From: JAGDZR01 sp049115695
GTDB lineage: Bacteria; Bacteroidota; Bacteroidia; Cytophagales; Cyclobacteriaceae
Direction of reading: 5' to 3'
NCBI GenBank assembly: GCA_049115695.1
Contig: JAGDZR010000017.1
Coordinates: forward strand, 124,001-188,000
DNA length: 64,000 nucleotides
Every line of letters begins with the position of its first letter. Position 1 is the first letter of the stretch. Under the pieces are notes generated by a model that was not told the origin of the DNA, did not search any database, and saw only the letters and a program-made list of their open reading frames with translations. This document shows positions 15,578 through 25,167 of the stretch, piece by piece. Made by a program: the position numbers and the translations under genes.

Positions 15578-18500
15578 ATGCGATTAATTGTAGTCGGGGT
15601 AATCATCAGTGTGTTATTTGTTCAATGCGGACAGGATTTACCTGAGGAAGTCACAACAGCTTTTGCCTCGCTTCCAGAAGTTGTTGATTACAATATTCAT
15701 GTCAAACCTATCCTATCTGATAGGTGCTACCATTGTCATGGGCCTGATGAAGAAACTAGAGCAGCGGGGTTAAGATTTGATACCAGGGAAGGTCTTTTTG
15801 CTAAATCTGAATTCGGCAATAAACCGTTCGCTAAAGGAAGCCTATCCAAAAGTGCGGTGATCAACAGGATTCTAAGTGATGATCCCGAGATCATGATGCC
15901 ACCACCTAAATCGCATCGAGCGCTTGATGCAAAGGAGAAGGCTGTGCTGATCAAGTGGGTGGAAGATGGTGCAGTTTGGAAGGAACATTGGTCTTTTAAT
16001 GTCCCAGAAAAACCTAGAGTCCCGGCCCTTGAAAATAATTGGCGAAGAAATAACGAGATTGATTATTTCATCCAGGATGAATTACTAAGGCAAGGCTTGA
16101 AACCATCAGAAAAAGCTGATAAAGAGCGTCTGCTGAGACGTGTCACCATGGATCTTACCGGCTTACCTCCGAGCATTGAAGAAATGGACGCATTTTTAAA
16201 TGATACTAAAGCAGGAGCATATGAGCTGGTTGTTGACCGATTGTTATCGACCAAAGCACACGCCGAAAGATTAACGCTGGAATGGCTGGATGTGGCTCGA
16301 TATTCGGACTCACACGGTTTTCACGCCGATGGAGAGCGAAAGATGTGGCCATGGAGAGACTGGGTGATAGAAGCTTTTGCCCAAAATATGCCATATGATC
16401 AGTTTGTTACCGAACAACTGGCAGGAGACCTTATGACCAACCCGACTAAAGATCAGGTCATCGCAACCGCATTTAATAGAAATCACCCAATGACCGCTGA
16501 AGGTGGTGCAGTAGAGGAGGAATTCAGGTTGGAATATGTTTCGAATAGAACTAACACCTTCGGGACTGCATTTTTGGGACTGACACTCGAATGCGCCAAG
16601 TGTCACGATCACAAGTTTGATCCCATCTCTCAAAGGGAATACTATCAGGTGAGTTCCTTTTTTAACAATATCAAGGAACTTGGTATGACTGGTGATGATG
16701 GAGATTTTGGCCCCATGTTGATGCTTACCAATGAGGAGGCAGATCGTCAGCTTGATTTCTTGAAAGAGGAAATAGAGGCAATGACCAAACAGGAAGTTGC
16801 AAATGAACTGGTCGAACCGATACTTCAACAATCATTTGATAAAAAGACTAAAGGACCAAAGGACACCTACTCGGATAATAATCCAAAATTCATATTCAAA
16901 GGAGATATAGAACTGGTTGATGGCATAGCTGGGAAAGCTCCTCTTTTTGACCATCAAGATAATAAAATGTTTGCCCTTGAATTTGGGCAGTTTGAAGCCT
17001 ATGATCCGTTTAGTATTGGAATCTGGGTGAATCCATCAGCGGAAACTGGAAAAACGAAAGTGCTAATCGGAAATGCGGGGGATAAGAATTCGCTATGGAG
17101 AGGCTGGGATTTTTATCTGGATTCATCCAATCATGTGTCCCTAAGATTGATCAATACACTTCCACACAATCTGTTTCACGTTGTTTCAGAAGAAACTATC
17201 CCATTTGGGGAATGGACTCACTTGTTGGTTACTTATGATGGATCAATGAGTGGAGATGGAGTTGATTTTTACGTTGATGGCGAACGGGCGAATAGTCGCG
17301 TGCTTTACAATAGGTTATATAAATCGATTTTACCAACGCGCTCAGACAGGTCCGTTGATACAGGAAGGGCATTGCAATTGGGTCGTAGCTATCGGTCTTT
17401 CACTGGGGACAATGGTATATATAAAGGCTTGATTGATGAATTGGTCATTTACGACCGAGCGATAGTCAAAGAGGAGGCTGTCAAGGTAATGGAGTTGTCA
17501 ACTCAAGGAGAGTCCCCAAGAGTGAAGGCATTAAGGATCAATCAAGAGCTACAGACCAAAAGAAGGGAAAAGCTGTTATTCACGGATACCATTCCCGAGC
17601 TTATGGTCATGGAGGAAATGGCGCAACCTCGTCCAACTTATGTCCTAAAGAGAGGTGAGTACGATAAGCCCACCGACGAGGTTACAGCAGGTACCATAGC
17701 CAAAGTGTTACCATTCGATGATCAATTGAAACCCAATAGATTGGGATTGAGTGGGTGGTTATTTGATCAAAACAATCCACTTACGGCCAGGGTCGCAGTG
17801 AATAGGTATTGGCAAATGATTTTCGGTCAGGGTATCGTAACCACTGTTAATGATTTTGGTAGTCAGGGTGCCTTGCCTTCTCATCCAGCGCTGTTGGATT
17901 GGCTTGCGGTATCATTCATTGAAAATGATTGGGATTTAAAATGGTTGCTCAAAACCATGGTAATGAGTGAAACTTATCAGCAGAGCAGCCATGTGACGGA
18001 AGAGCTATTTGAAGTTGACGCTTCGAATACATATTTGGCCAGAGGGCCAAGCTATAGACTACAAGCGGAAATGATTAGAGACAATGCCCTTGCCGCAAGT
18101 GGACTGCTTGTTGATCGAATCGGTGGAGCGAGCGTCAGACCTTATCAGCCAGAGGGTCTTTGGATTGAATTGGGTAATTTTTCTCATTTCCTTCGAAATT
18201 TCAAACAGGATCATGATGACAATCAATACAGAAGAAGCATGTATACCTTTGTGAGACGTACTTCTCCACCGCCCAATATGATGCTGTTTGACGCGCCGAA
18301 TAGAGAAGTATGCACTGTTACCCGAGAGCGAACAAATACACCACTTCAGGCATTAGTTTTATTGAACGATCCTCAGTTTGTTGAGGCAAGTAAGGCCTTG
18401 GCGTGCAGGGTGCTACAGGATGAAGAAAAAGCCATCGATGTGCAGATTGAAAAAGGATTTAGGTTGGCTTTGAGCAGAACGCCTACCCAAGCGGAAATAG

Positions 18501-18685
18501 GGGTACTTCATTCACTCTATCAAAAAGCTTTTAATGAGTTTAAAGAAAATAGAGTAGATGCTGAGGAGTACCTGGCGATTGGAGATTTTGAAGTACCGGA
18601 GCATCTCGATGAGCTACAAGTAGCAGCCATGTCGGTGGTCTCCAATACTTTGTTGAATATGGATGAGGCCTACACCAAAAGATAG
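15578..18685 (+). CDS. PSCyt1-DUF1549-LamG-DUF1553 lipoprotein (Planctomycetes-type cytochrome protein)
   Basis: 1035 residues when started at the ATG 15578, which gives a lipoprotein signal with C17 (VLFVQCGQD); an upstream TTG would hide it. Residues about 37-125: PSCyt1 with a haem motif C50-Y-H-C53-H and MPPPKSHRAL. About 155-365: DUF1549/PSCyt2, containing a second CxxCH in LECAKCHDHKFDP (near residue 339). About 430-640: a LamG/concanavalin-like domain with WRGWDFYLDSS and LIDELVIYDRA. About 710-990: DUF1553/PSD1 with ARVAVNRYWQMIFGQG, YQQSSHV and RRTSPPPNMMLFDAPNRE. Such proteins occur next to DUF1501 proteins, as here. They are presumed periplasmic or outer-membrane redox enzymes acting on sugars; the function has not been settled. 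The DUF1501 start follows after 5 nt. Confidence 0.9.
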   Translation: MRLIVVGVIISVLFVQCGQDLPEEVTTAFASLPEVVDYNIHVKPILSDRCYHCHGPDEETRAAGLRFDTREGLFAKSEFGNKPFAKGSLSKSAVINRILSDDPEIMMPPPKSHRALDAKEKAVLIKWVEDGAVWKEHWSFNVPEKPRVPALENNWRRNNEIDYFIQDELLRQGLKPSEKADKERLLRRVTMDLTGLPPSIEEMDAFLNDTKAGAYELVVDRLLSTKAHAERLTLEWLDVARYSDSHGFHADGERKMWPWRDWVIEAFAQNMPYDQFVTEQLAGDLMTNPTKDQVIATAFNRNHPMTAEGGAVEEEFRLEYVSNRTNTFGTAFLGLTLECAKCHDHKFDPISQREYYQVSSFFNNIKELGMTGDDGDFGPMLMLTNEEADRQLDFLKEEIEAMTKQEVANELVEPILQQSFDKKTKGPKDTYSDNNPKFIFKGDIELVDGIAGKAPLFDHQDNKMFALEFGQFEAYDPFSIGIWVNPSAETGKTKVLIGNAGDKNSLWRGWDFYLDSSNHVSLRLINTLPHNLFHVVSEETIPFGEWTHLLVTYDGSMSGDGVDFYVDGERANSRVLYNRLYKSILPTRSDRSVDTGRALQLGRSYRSFTGDNGIYKGLIDELVIYDRAIVKEEAVKVMELSTQGESPRVKALRINQELQTKRREKLLFTDTIPELMVMEEMAQPRPTYVLKRGEYDKPTDEVTAGTIAKVLPFDDQLKPNRLGLSGWLFDQNNPLTARVAVNRYWQMIFGQGIVTTVNDFGSQGALPSHPALLDWLAVSFIENDWDLKWLLKTMVMSETYQQSSHVTEELFEVDASNTYLARGPSYRLQAEMIRDNALAASGLLVDRIGGASVRPYQPEGLWIELGNFSHFLRNFKQDHDDNQYRRSMYTFVRRTSPPPNMMLFDAPNREVCTVTRERTNTPLQALVLLNDPQFVEASKALACRVLQDEEKAIDVQIEKGFRLALSRTPTQAEIGVLHSLYQKAFNEFKENRVDAEEYLAIGDFEVPEHLDELQVAAMSVVSNTLLNMDEAYTKR

Positions 18686-18690
18686 TTCGT

Positions 18691-20130
18691 ATGTGTAATC
18701 ACTTTAATAAAAACTATTCGAGAAGAGACTTCCTGACGCGTACTTCGCTTGGTATGGGAGCACTTGCCTTGGGACAGTTTATGGATCCGCTATCGGCAAA
18801 GGCTGCTATGATGTCTAATAGTGGCGTTTTAGGGCAGCCCCATTTTGCACCAAAGGCCAAACGGGTCATTTATCTATTTCAAAGTGGAGCACCCTCGCAG
18901 TTAGACTTGTTTGATTACAAGCCACTGCTCAACAAGATGAACGGGCAGGAATTGCCTGATAGTGTGCGACAAGGTCAGCGACTTACTGGAATGACTTCCG
19001 GGCAGACCTCATTGCCTTTGGCAGGCAGCATATTTGATTTCAAGCAAAGGGGACAGAGTGGAGCCTGGATAAGTGATCTAATGCCGTATACGGCTGGGAT
19101 TGCAGATGAACTCACCTTTATTAAGTCCATGTACACAGAGGCAATCAACCATGATCCGGCCATTACATTTTTCCAAACAGGTTCTCAGTTTCCCGGAAGA
19201 CCCTCGATTGGTTCTTGGTTAAGCTATGGACTGGGCTCTGACAATGAGAACCTACCGGGTTTTGTGGTGTTGGTTACCAAGGATAAGTTTGGTCAACCTC
19301 TTTACTCAAGACTGTGGGGAAACGGTTTCCTGCCTTCCGAGCACCAGGGTGTGCAGTTTCGAGCTGGAAAAAATCCGGTTTTGTACTTGTCAAATCCTCC
19401 AGGAGTAAGTGAAAGCAATCGTCGCACCCAATTGGACCACCTTAATGACCTACAGCAACTGCAATTTGAGCAGCAAGGTGATCCTGAGATCAGAGCACGA
19501 ATAAGTCAGTATGAAATGGCCTATCGCATGCAGACATCTGTTCCTGAGATCATGGATACTGCTGGAGAACCAGCATACATCTATGACATGTATGGGGAAG
19601 ATAGCCGCAAGCCGGGAACATATGCAGCTAACTGCTTATTAGCACGCCGGTTAATCGAGAAAGATGTGAAGTTTGTTCAATTGTATCATCAAGGTTGGGA
19701 TCAGCATGGAAATCTGCCTAATGCGATCAAAACTCAATGCAAGGAGACGGATCAGCCCACAGCAGCTTTGATCAATGACCTTAAGCAAAGAGGCCTTTTG
19801 GAAGATACCTTGGTGATCTGGGGAGGTGAATTTGGCCGAACCAATTACAGTCAGGGGACACTTACCCCAACGAATTTCGGTCGCGATCATCATCCGAAAT
19901 GTTTCACGATTTTCATGGCAGGTGCAGGAGTCAAGCCAGGTGTGAGCTATGGAGCTACAGATGAGTTTGGTTACAATGTAACTGAGAATGGTGTGCATGT
20001 TCATGATTTTCAAGCTACACTGATGCATCTACTCGGTGTGGATCATGAAAAACTAACTTATAAATACCAGGGGCGAAGGTTTAGGCTTACCGATGTTCAT
20101 GGACATGTTGTAAAGGATATTTTAGCTTAA
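18691..20130 (+). CDS. DUF1501 family exported protein
   Basis: 479 residues. The N-terminus carries a twin-arginine signal, SRRDFLTRTSLGMGALALG. The body matches DUF1501 (sulfatase/alkaline phosphatase-like fold): IYLFQSGAPSQLDLFDYKP, NHDPAITFFQTGSQFPGRPS (in part), and the C-terminal GGEFGRTN and GRDHHPKCFTIFMAGAGVK. DUF1501 genes are regular partners of DUF1549/DUF1553 genes, and the 5-nt gap to that gene and 3-nt gap to the next support one operon. The proposed role is a periplasmic partner of the cytochrome protein. Its reaction is unknown. Confidence 0.9.
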   Translation: MCNHFNKNYSRRDFLTRTSLGMGALALGQFMDPLSAKAAMMSNSGVLGQPHFAPKAKRVIYLFQSGAPSQLDLFDYKPLLNKMNGQELPDSVRQGQRLTGMTSGQTSLPLAGSIFDFKQRGQSGAWISDLMPYTAGIADELTFIKSMYTEAINHDPAITFFQTGSQFPGRPSIGSWLSYGLGSDNENLPGFVVLVTKDKFGQPLYSRLWGNGFLPSEHQGVQFRAGKNPVLYLSNPPGVSESNRRTQLDHLNDLQQLQFEQQGDPEIRARISQYEMAYRMQTSVPEIMDTAGEPAYIYDMYGEDSRKPGTYAANCLLARRLIEKDVKFVQLYHQGWDQHGNLPNAIKTQCKETDQPTAALINDLKQRGLLEDTLVIWGGEFGRTNYSQGTLTPTNFGRDHHPKCFTIFMAGAGVKPGVSYGATDEFGYNVTENGVHVHDFQATLMHLLGVDHEKLTYKYQGRRFRLTDVHGHVVKDILA

Positions 20131-20133
20131 CGT

Positions 20134-21501
20134 ATGGAATTAGATTTATTTGTTGGAAGATTTCATCCATTGGTAGTGCATCTACCCATTGGCTTTGTAC
20201 TCATCGCTATATTATTGGAATTGGTAGCCGTGTACACCGGAAAGGGCGGTTCTTTTAAAATGGCAATTCGAATCACGTGGCTTGCAGGTATTGTTGGAAG
20301 TCTTATGTCCATGGTATCGGGACTGATGCTTGCAGATGGTGGAAGCTATGATGAAGAAGTGTTGAATCCTCATAAATTTCTGGGTATTACAGTTTTTGTG
20401 TTGTGTGTAGTGGCTTACTGGTTACGAGGACAGTATGATGAACTTACCAGGAAAAGTGCATTGATTGCTAGCGCTGTTTTGTTTGCGATCATTTCAGCAA
20501 CAGGTCACATGGGAGGAGTGTTGACGCATGGTGAGACCTATTTGACTCAGTATGCTCCAGATTTTATTAGGACTGTCCTTGGTGTAGAGGAAACGAAGGG
20601 TATGGATCTTTCCAATGTTCATCCTGATTCAGTATTGGTCTACCGAGATTTGGTACAGCCAATTCTAACCACAAAATGTGTCAGCTGCCATAGTGCGGAT
20701 AAAACGAGCGGTCAACTGAATTTGCAGCGTTATAGCCATTTGTTTGAAGAAGCAGAGAGTGGCCCGGCTATCGTTGCAGGAAGTGTTGGAGCGAGTGAGT
20801 TGTTCAGGCGAATAACACTTGACCCATCCAGCAGCAAGTTTATGCCACCAAAAGGTGATGCGCTTAGCTACACTGAAACCTCAGTCATCAAATGGTGGAT
20901 TGATCAGGGAGCAGATAGCTTGGCCACATTCGATCCATCGCTTATGACAGAAGAACTAATAACTCTGGTGCAGCGAGATGTAGGGCTTGATTACAACCCA
21001 AGGCCATATTATGAAAAGGTCGTGGTGGACAGTGTCGGAGGTGATGTGTTGGCGGAGTTGCGCAATGCCGGTATTCGAGCAGATTATTTGGGATCATCTA
21101 ATTACTTGCTGGATGTTAAACTCGATGCTGATCAATGGGCCGAAAAACAACAATCAGCGTTGACGAAGGCTGCTGCAACAAGCGCGTTTGTTAATCTCTC
21201 AGGCGCAAAATCATTAACAGGCAGGCTGGGTGGATTGAAAGAGGCAAAGCACTTGATTCGACTAGATGTACATGGTACAGATTTTTCTGATAGTGATTTA
21301 CCCAATCTGGCCGGTTCTGCTCACCTTGAAGTACTGAACGTTTATGCTACTGCTGTGACTGATACAGGGTTGGCGAACGCATTAGAAATACTTCCTGCCT
21401 TAAAAAAGATTTACGTATGGCAATCCGGCGTGACTGATCAGGGAATCCAGGAAATGCAAAGCAAATATCCAGATGTTTCAATCATAGCAGGTTACAATTA
21501 A
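20134..21501 (+). CDS. DUF2231-like membrane protein fused to a c-type cytochrome (PSCyt1) and leucine-rich tail
   Basis: 455 residues. Residues about 8-150 hold four hydrophobic segments with FHPLVVHLPIGFVLIAILLE, the DUF2231-like start. Residues about 165-260 form a Planctomycetes-type cytochrome domain with haem motif C182-V-S-C185-H186 and a distal FMPPKGD methionine region. Residues about 310-455 carry leucine-rich repeat-like turns (HLIRLDVHGTDFSDSDLPNLAG, in part; VLNVYATAVTDTGL). The protein anchors a haem domain at the membrane and could pass electrons between the DUF1553 protein and the respiratory chain; this is inference from operon position and haem content. Confidence 0.85.
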   Translation: MELDLFVGRFHPLVVHLPIGFVLIAILLELVAVYTGKGGSFKMAIRITWLAGIVGSLMSMVSGLMLADGGSYDEEVLNPHKFLGITVFVLCVVAYWLRGQYDELTRKSALIASAVLFAIISATGHMGGVLTHGETYLTQYAPDFIRTVLGVEETKGMDLSNVHPDSVLVYRDLVQPILTTKCVSCHSADKTSGQLNLQRYSHLFEEAESGPAIVAGSVGASELFRRITLDPSSSKFMPPKGDALSYTETSVIKWWIDQGADSLATFDPSLMTEELITLVQRDVGLDYNPRPYYEKVVVDSVGGDVLAELRNAGIRADYLGSSNYLLDVKLDADQWAEKQQSALTKAAATSAFVNLSGAKSLTGRLGGLKEAKHLIRLDVHGTDFSDSDLPNLAGSAHLEVLNVYATAVTDTGLANALEILPALKKIYVWQSGVTDQGIQEMQSKYPDVSIIAGYN

Positions 21502-21527
21502 TTCAGCAACACCTCAATCATTCAACA

Positions 21528-22568
21528 ATGAAAACTAACAGACGTTCATTCATACAAAAAGCAGGCATTACCACAGCTTTAGCCACTACTGGATTTTCTT
21601 TCAATATCATCAACAGATCAGCGATGCAAGGACCAGTGGTAGGACATGGTGATTTTAAGTATCGCGTAAACAAGGATTGGGGTGTTCAGGATTCATCCAA
21701 AATTCCGGTAAGGGACTGTCATGAAATGGTGCAGGATAGCAAAGGTCGACTGATTTTGTTGACTAATCATGTTAAGAACAACATTATCATTTATGATCGT
21801 TCAGGCAAAGTCACTGATACATGGACGATAAATGCCAAGGGTGCGCATGGTTTAACAATCAGTCAGGAGGGAGGTGAGGAGTTCTTATTCATTACTGATG
21901 AAAAGTTGAACAAAGTATGGAAGACAACTCTGGATGGGAAGGTGTTATTGGAATTGAATTATCCGAGCATGATTTCTGATTATCAGCAAGCTTCTCAATG
22001 GAAACCAACGGAAACTGCAGTTGCTCCAAATGGAGATATTTATGTTGCGGATGGATATGGCCTCAATTATATTGTGCGGTACAGTGCTAATGGAGAGTAC
22101 ATCAGTCATTTTGGTGGTAAGGGTGATGGAGATGCGCAGTTTGACTGTTGCCATGGCGTGACGTTAGACACACGAGCCTCGACACCAGCGCTGCTGATTA
22201 CATCCAGGACTAAGAATGAGTTCAAACGATTTACACTGGAAGGAGAACATCTTGAGACTATCGCAACAAAAGGGTGTTGGATTTGCAGACCTGTTATCAA
22301 AGGAGAACAGTTGTATTTCGCAGTGATTGTCACCAAAGATTGGTATAACTATGACGGGATGGTGGCAGTGCTGAACAAGGACAACCAGGTGGTATCATTA
22401 CCTGGAGGTACAGCACCTGCTTACGAAGGAGGTAATTTAACACCACCGGATTCAGATGATGTTACGTTTATGAATCCGCATGATGTGTGTATCGATCAAG
22501 ATGAAAATATTTACGTCGCTCAGTGGTATTCGGGTAGGACGTACCCAATCAAATTGGAAAGAGTTTGA
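21528..22568 (+). CDS. Tat-exported NHL/six-bladed beta-propeller protein
   Basis: 346 residues. A Tat-type start, NRRSFIQKAGITTALATTGF, is followed by about six NHL-like blades (for example GDIYVADGYGLNYIVRYSANG, in part; NPHDVCIDQDENIYVAQW). NHL propellers bind ligands or act as lyases/lactonases outside the cell. It follows the cytochrome gene by 26 nt in the same direction and closes the operon before a GC-rich palindromic patch. Its specific role is unknown; it is likely a periplasmic partner of the DUF1501/DUF1553 set. Confidence 0.8.
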   Translation: MKTNRRSFIQKAGITTALATTGFSFNIINRSAMQGPVVGHGDFKYRVNKDWGVQDSSKIPVRDCHEMVQDSKGRLILLTNHVKNNIIIYDRSGKVTDTWTINAKGAHGLTISQEGGEEFLFITDEKLNKVWKTTLDGKVLLELNYPSMISDYQQASQWKPTETAVAPNGDIYVADGYGLNYIVRYSANGEYISHFGGKGDGDAQFDCCHGVTLDTRASTPALLITSRTKNEFKRFTLEGEHLETIATKGCWICRPVIKGEQLYFAVIVTKDWYNYDGMVAVLNKDNQVVSLPGGTAPAYEGGNLTPPDSDDVTFMNPHDVCIDQDENIYVAQWYSGRTYPIKLERV

Positions 22569-22574
22569 TTGTAT

Positions 22575-22700
22575 TTGGGCGTGCCACGGTACCCGTGACC
22601 AAGCTGCATCGACTCGCCATGCATGGGCGCGGGCCATTTCGGGCTCAGACAAATCGAAGCATCTTTCACGCGAGTAGGTGCCTCGTTTCAAAGATTTTAC
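22575..22700. repeat. GC-rich palindromic patch, insertion-like intergenic element
   Basis: Between the NHL gene and the converging amidinotransferase gene lies about 125 bp clearly richer in G+C than the AT-rich flanks. It contains short palindromes: CACGG-TAC-CCGTG (22585-22597) and CCATGCATGG (22617-22626). No open reading frame of note is present. The base composition and palindromes suggest a dispersed (REP- or MITE-like) repeat, but only one copy is seen here. Confidence 0.4.
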
Positions 22701-22705
22701 TTAGC

Positions 22706-23623
22706 CTATCGTTTCCTTCGCAACGGCAATGTTGAACACCTCAATAAACCTTCCTGCTTAGCTATTTCGGCATATGGGATTTTTTCAACTAATATTCCAT
22801 TCTTTTCAAGCCATGTATTGAGTCTGATGAAGCCTTGCTCTGAGATGACCACCTCGGGAGATATTGAAAAGACATTACTGTTCATATAATACATTTCATT
22901 TTTGTCGATGTGAAAAATATTGTCAATTCCGAAAATGTCAACTAGAATCTCATATTCCTTCACATCAAGAAAACCTTCCTTGTGAATGATTGCTTTGTCT
23001 TTACCCACAGGTTGGAAGCAGCAATCTAGATGCAAGGCATTTTCGCGCGGATTCGTATTTGATTTTTTAAGATCAAATGAAATAACCTGCTTGTTTGGGA
23101 AGAAATCTTCCAGAAACTTTACGCCGGGACCATTTGTTCGTGCGGTTATATAATCAGGGTAATCATCACCACGATAGGTGCCAACAAATATGTATTCGTG
23201 CCAGAGCATTACATCTCCCCCTTCGATATGCACATCATCATGTAGTCTGACCACCTTATCAGGATCAATTTGTTGAATGACATGATCTATGGCGCCAAAT
23301 TCCTTTTCCCGATGTGGGAGAATGTTGGACTCGATGAGGTAATCGTCTACTACAAATGCAATATCACGAGTGAATATTTGATTGCAATCTAGAATGATGC
23401 CAGGCCTAAATACTTCCACATTATGTTTTTCGAACACCTGCACCAGTTGGTCCATTTCAGCAATCATGTCTAATTCAACCGGATAGGTGCCGGCTTTGAT
23501 GTGCTCGATGGATTTAGGGTCGTATGCATCCTTGATTTGAGGAATACCTCCAGAGCTGTTGGCAATACCTACGACAACTGCTTCGAGTTGTGAGGTTTCA
23601 TCTTGAATATTCAGTTTCATCAT
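22706..23623 (-). CDS. Amidinotransferase / dimethylarginine dimethylaminohydrolase-family protein
   Basis: 305 residues from the ATG pair at 23620-23623; a further in-frame start upstream is weaker. The five-bladed alpha/beta propeller family of guanidino-modifying enzymes is shown by RDIAFVVDDYLIESN, the HIEGGDVML motif (acidic residues holding the guanidinium), the catalytic His in NALHLDCCFQPV, and a C-terminal catalytic Cys in GLLRCSTLPLRR. Members hydrolyse or transfer guanidino groups (arginine deiminase, DDAH, amidinotransferase). The length and C-terminal Cys fit a hydrolase of methylated arginine or an arginine deiminase-like enzyme; which one is open. Convergent with the preceding operon and divergent from the transporter gene 150 bp upstream. 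Confidence 0.85.
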   Translation of the reverse strand: MMKLNIQDETSQLEAVVVGIANSSGGIPQIKDAYDPKSIEHIKAGTYPVELDMIAEMDQLVQVFEKHNVEVFRPGIILDCNQIFTRDIAFVVDDYLIESNILPHREKEFGAIDHVIQQIDPDKVVRLHDDVHIEGGDVMLWHEYIFVGTYRGDDYPDYITARTNGPGVKFLEDFFPNKQVISFDLKKSNTNPRENALHLDCCFQPVGKDKAIIHKEGFLDVKEYEILVDIFGIDNIFHIDKNEMYYMNSNVFSISPEVVISEQGFIRLNTWLEKNGILVEKIPYAEIAKQEGLLRCSTLPLRRKR

Positions 23624-23772
23624 TTTTGGGGTAACTAGGACGAAACTAGTCAATTCAGTAAAATCTTCCCTTGAAAATTGTAGGGTGATTTTAGCAGGAT
23701 CAATTTTTTTAGGGTTATCTGTTCAATCACCTATAAGTACACTATTTTGCCGCTTTACTAATCAAATGAACA

Positions 23773-25164
23773 ATGGCGTCACGAGGAGGCTTTACTAGTC
23801 AGACAGGATTTATAGCAGCAGCTGCAGGGTCAGCAGTTGGTTTGGGCAATATTTGGGGATTTCCGTATGAAGTTGGAGCTGGAGGAGGGGCGATATTCGT
23901 GTTGGTTTATCTGTTTTTCTGCTTTGCCCTCTGTTTTCCAGTAATGATTTCAGAAATCGCCATTGGTAGAAAAGCTGGAAGAAACGCTGTAGGCGCCTTT
24001 GATCAGCTAGGGCATAAGAAATGGAATGTCATCGGGAAGATGGGTGTTCTGTGCGGCGTGCTAATTCTTTCATTTTATAATGTTGTCGCAGGCTGGTCGT
24101 TTGGATATGTATTTGAAATGGGAGCAGGTAACTTTGAGATTGCCAATGATTTTGGTGAATACATCAAAGGTATTGGGAAGGTCGGTACATATGGCGCATT
24201 GTTTATGCTGGCTACTGGATATATAGTTTCCAGAGGAGTAACAGATGGTATTGAGCGAATGGCCAAAATTCTAATGCCCACTTTGATTGTGATTATCCTG
24301 GGATTAGTTGTTTATGCGCTGTTTTTACCCAATGCAATAGATGGGTTGAAGTTTTACCTCTTACCTGATTTTTCTAAGTTATCTATGGGAGTTGTCTATA
24401 ATGCAATGGGGCAGGCATTCTTTTCTTTGTCTCTGGGTATGGGGGCATTGATCACTTATGGAAGCTATGTGAGTAAAGAAAATAATATCATCACTTCTGC
24501 CATGTTGATTACACTTGCAGATGTAGGCATTGCTTTTATTGCAGGGCTCATGATTTTCCCATTGATTGGTTTTATCAGTGGAGGTGAATTGACAGATGTA
24601 GGAAGAGGTCCAGTTCTTATTTTCGTGACACTGCCACAAATATTCGGGGAAATAGGGGGTGCGTCAGGCGTGATTGTAGGAACCGTATTTTTTGCCCTAT
24701 TATGTTTTGCAGCTTTGACCTCTACAGTTTCATTACTAGAAGTCCCCGTCTCATATTTGGTGGACGAAAAGAACATGAGTCGCAAGAATGCTACCTGGTT
24801 AGTAGCCGGAGTGATCTACGCTGTGGGTGTCCCATCCTTATTAGGCAATGGATATTCTGACTTTTTTACCAGTTTCATTACTTATGTAGGAGCAGAGGCA
24901 CCAGTCGATTTTCTAAGTTTTGTGGTGAATGTCGCCAATGACTCATTACTCCCGCTAGGGGGTTGTCTCATTGTTTTCTTTACATGGCATGTCTGGAAGA
25001 AGGAGAACCTGGATGAAGAAATTTCAATTGGATTTGAGCATTATGACCAATCTTTTGTTAAAAAGTATATTCATTTCATGTTGCCCTATTTAGTGCCCAT
25101 TGCACTCATTATCATGTTTGTACTTACAGTTTCTTCGACCTTTTTTGGGATTCAAATCATCTGA
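23773..25164 (+). CDS. Sodium-dependent amino acid/solute transporter (NSS/SLC6, LeuT fold)
   Basis: 463 residues with about 11 hydrophobic segments. TM1 carries the family signature GSAVGLGNIWGFPYEVGAGGG, which forms the substrate and Na+ sites, and TM6 has NAMGQAFFSLSLGMGALITYG. The short extracellular loops are typical of bacterial NSS proteins. It probably imports an amino acid or related solute driven by Na+. It is transcribed divergently from the guanidino-enzyme gene and may supply an arginine-like substrate to it, but that is only suggested by position. The next gene starts 3 nt after its stop. Confidence 0.92.
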   Translation: MASRGGFTSQTGFIAAAAGSAVGLGNIWGFPYEVGAGGGAIFVLVYLFFCFALCFPVMISEIAIGRKAGRNAVGAFDQLGHKKWNVIGKMGVLCGVLILSFYNVVAGWSFGYVFEMGAGNFEIANDFGEYIKGIGKVGTYGALFMLATGYIVSRGVTDGIERMAKILMPTLIVIILGLVVYALFLPNAIDGLKFYLLPDFSKLSMGVVYNAMGQAFFSLSLGMGALITYGSYVSKENNIITSAMLITLADVGIAFIAGLMIFPLIGFISGGELTDVGRGPVLIFVTLPQIFGEIGGASGVIVGTVFFALLCFAALTSTVSLLEVPVSYLVDEKNMSRKNATWLVAGVIYAVGVPSLLGNGYSDFFTSFITYVGAEAPVDFLSFVVNVANDSLLPLGGCLIVFFTWHVWKKENLDEEISIGFEHYDQSFVKKYIHFMLPYLVPIALIIMFVLTVSSTFFGIQII

Positions 25165-25167
25165 TTC

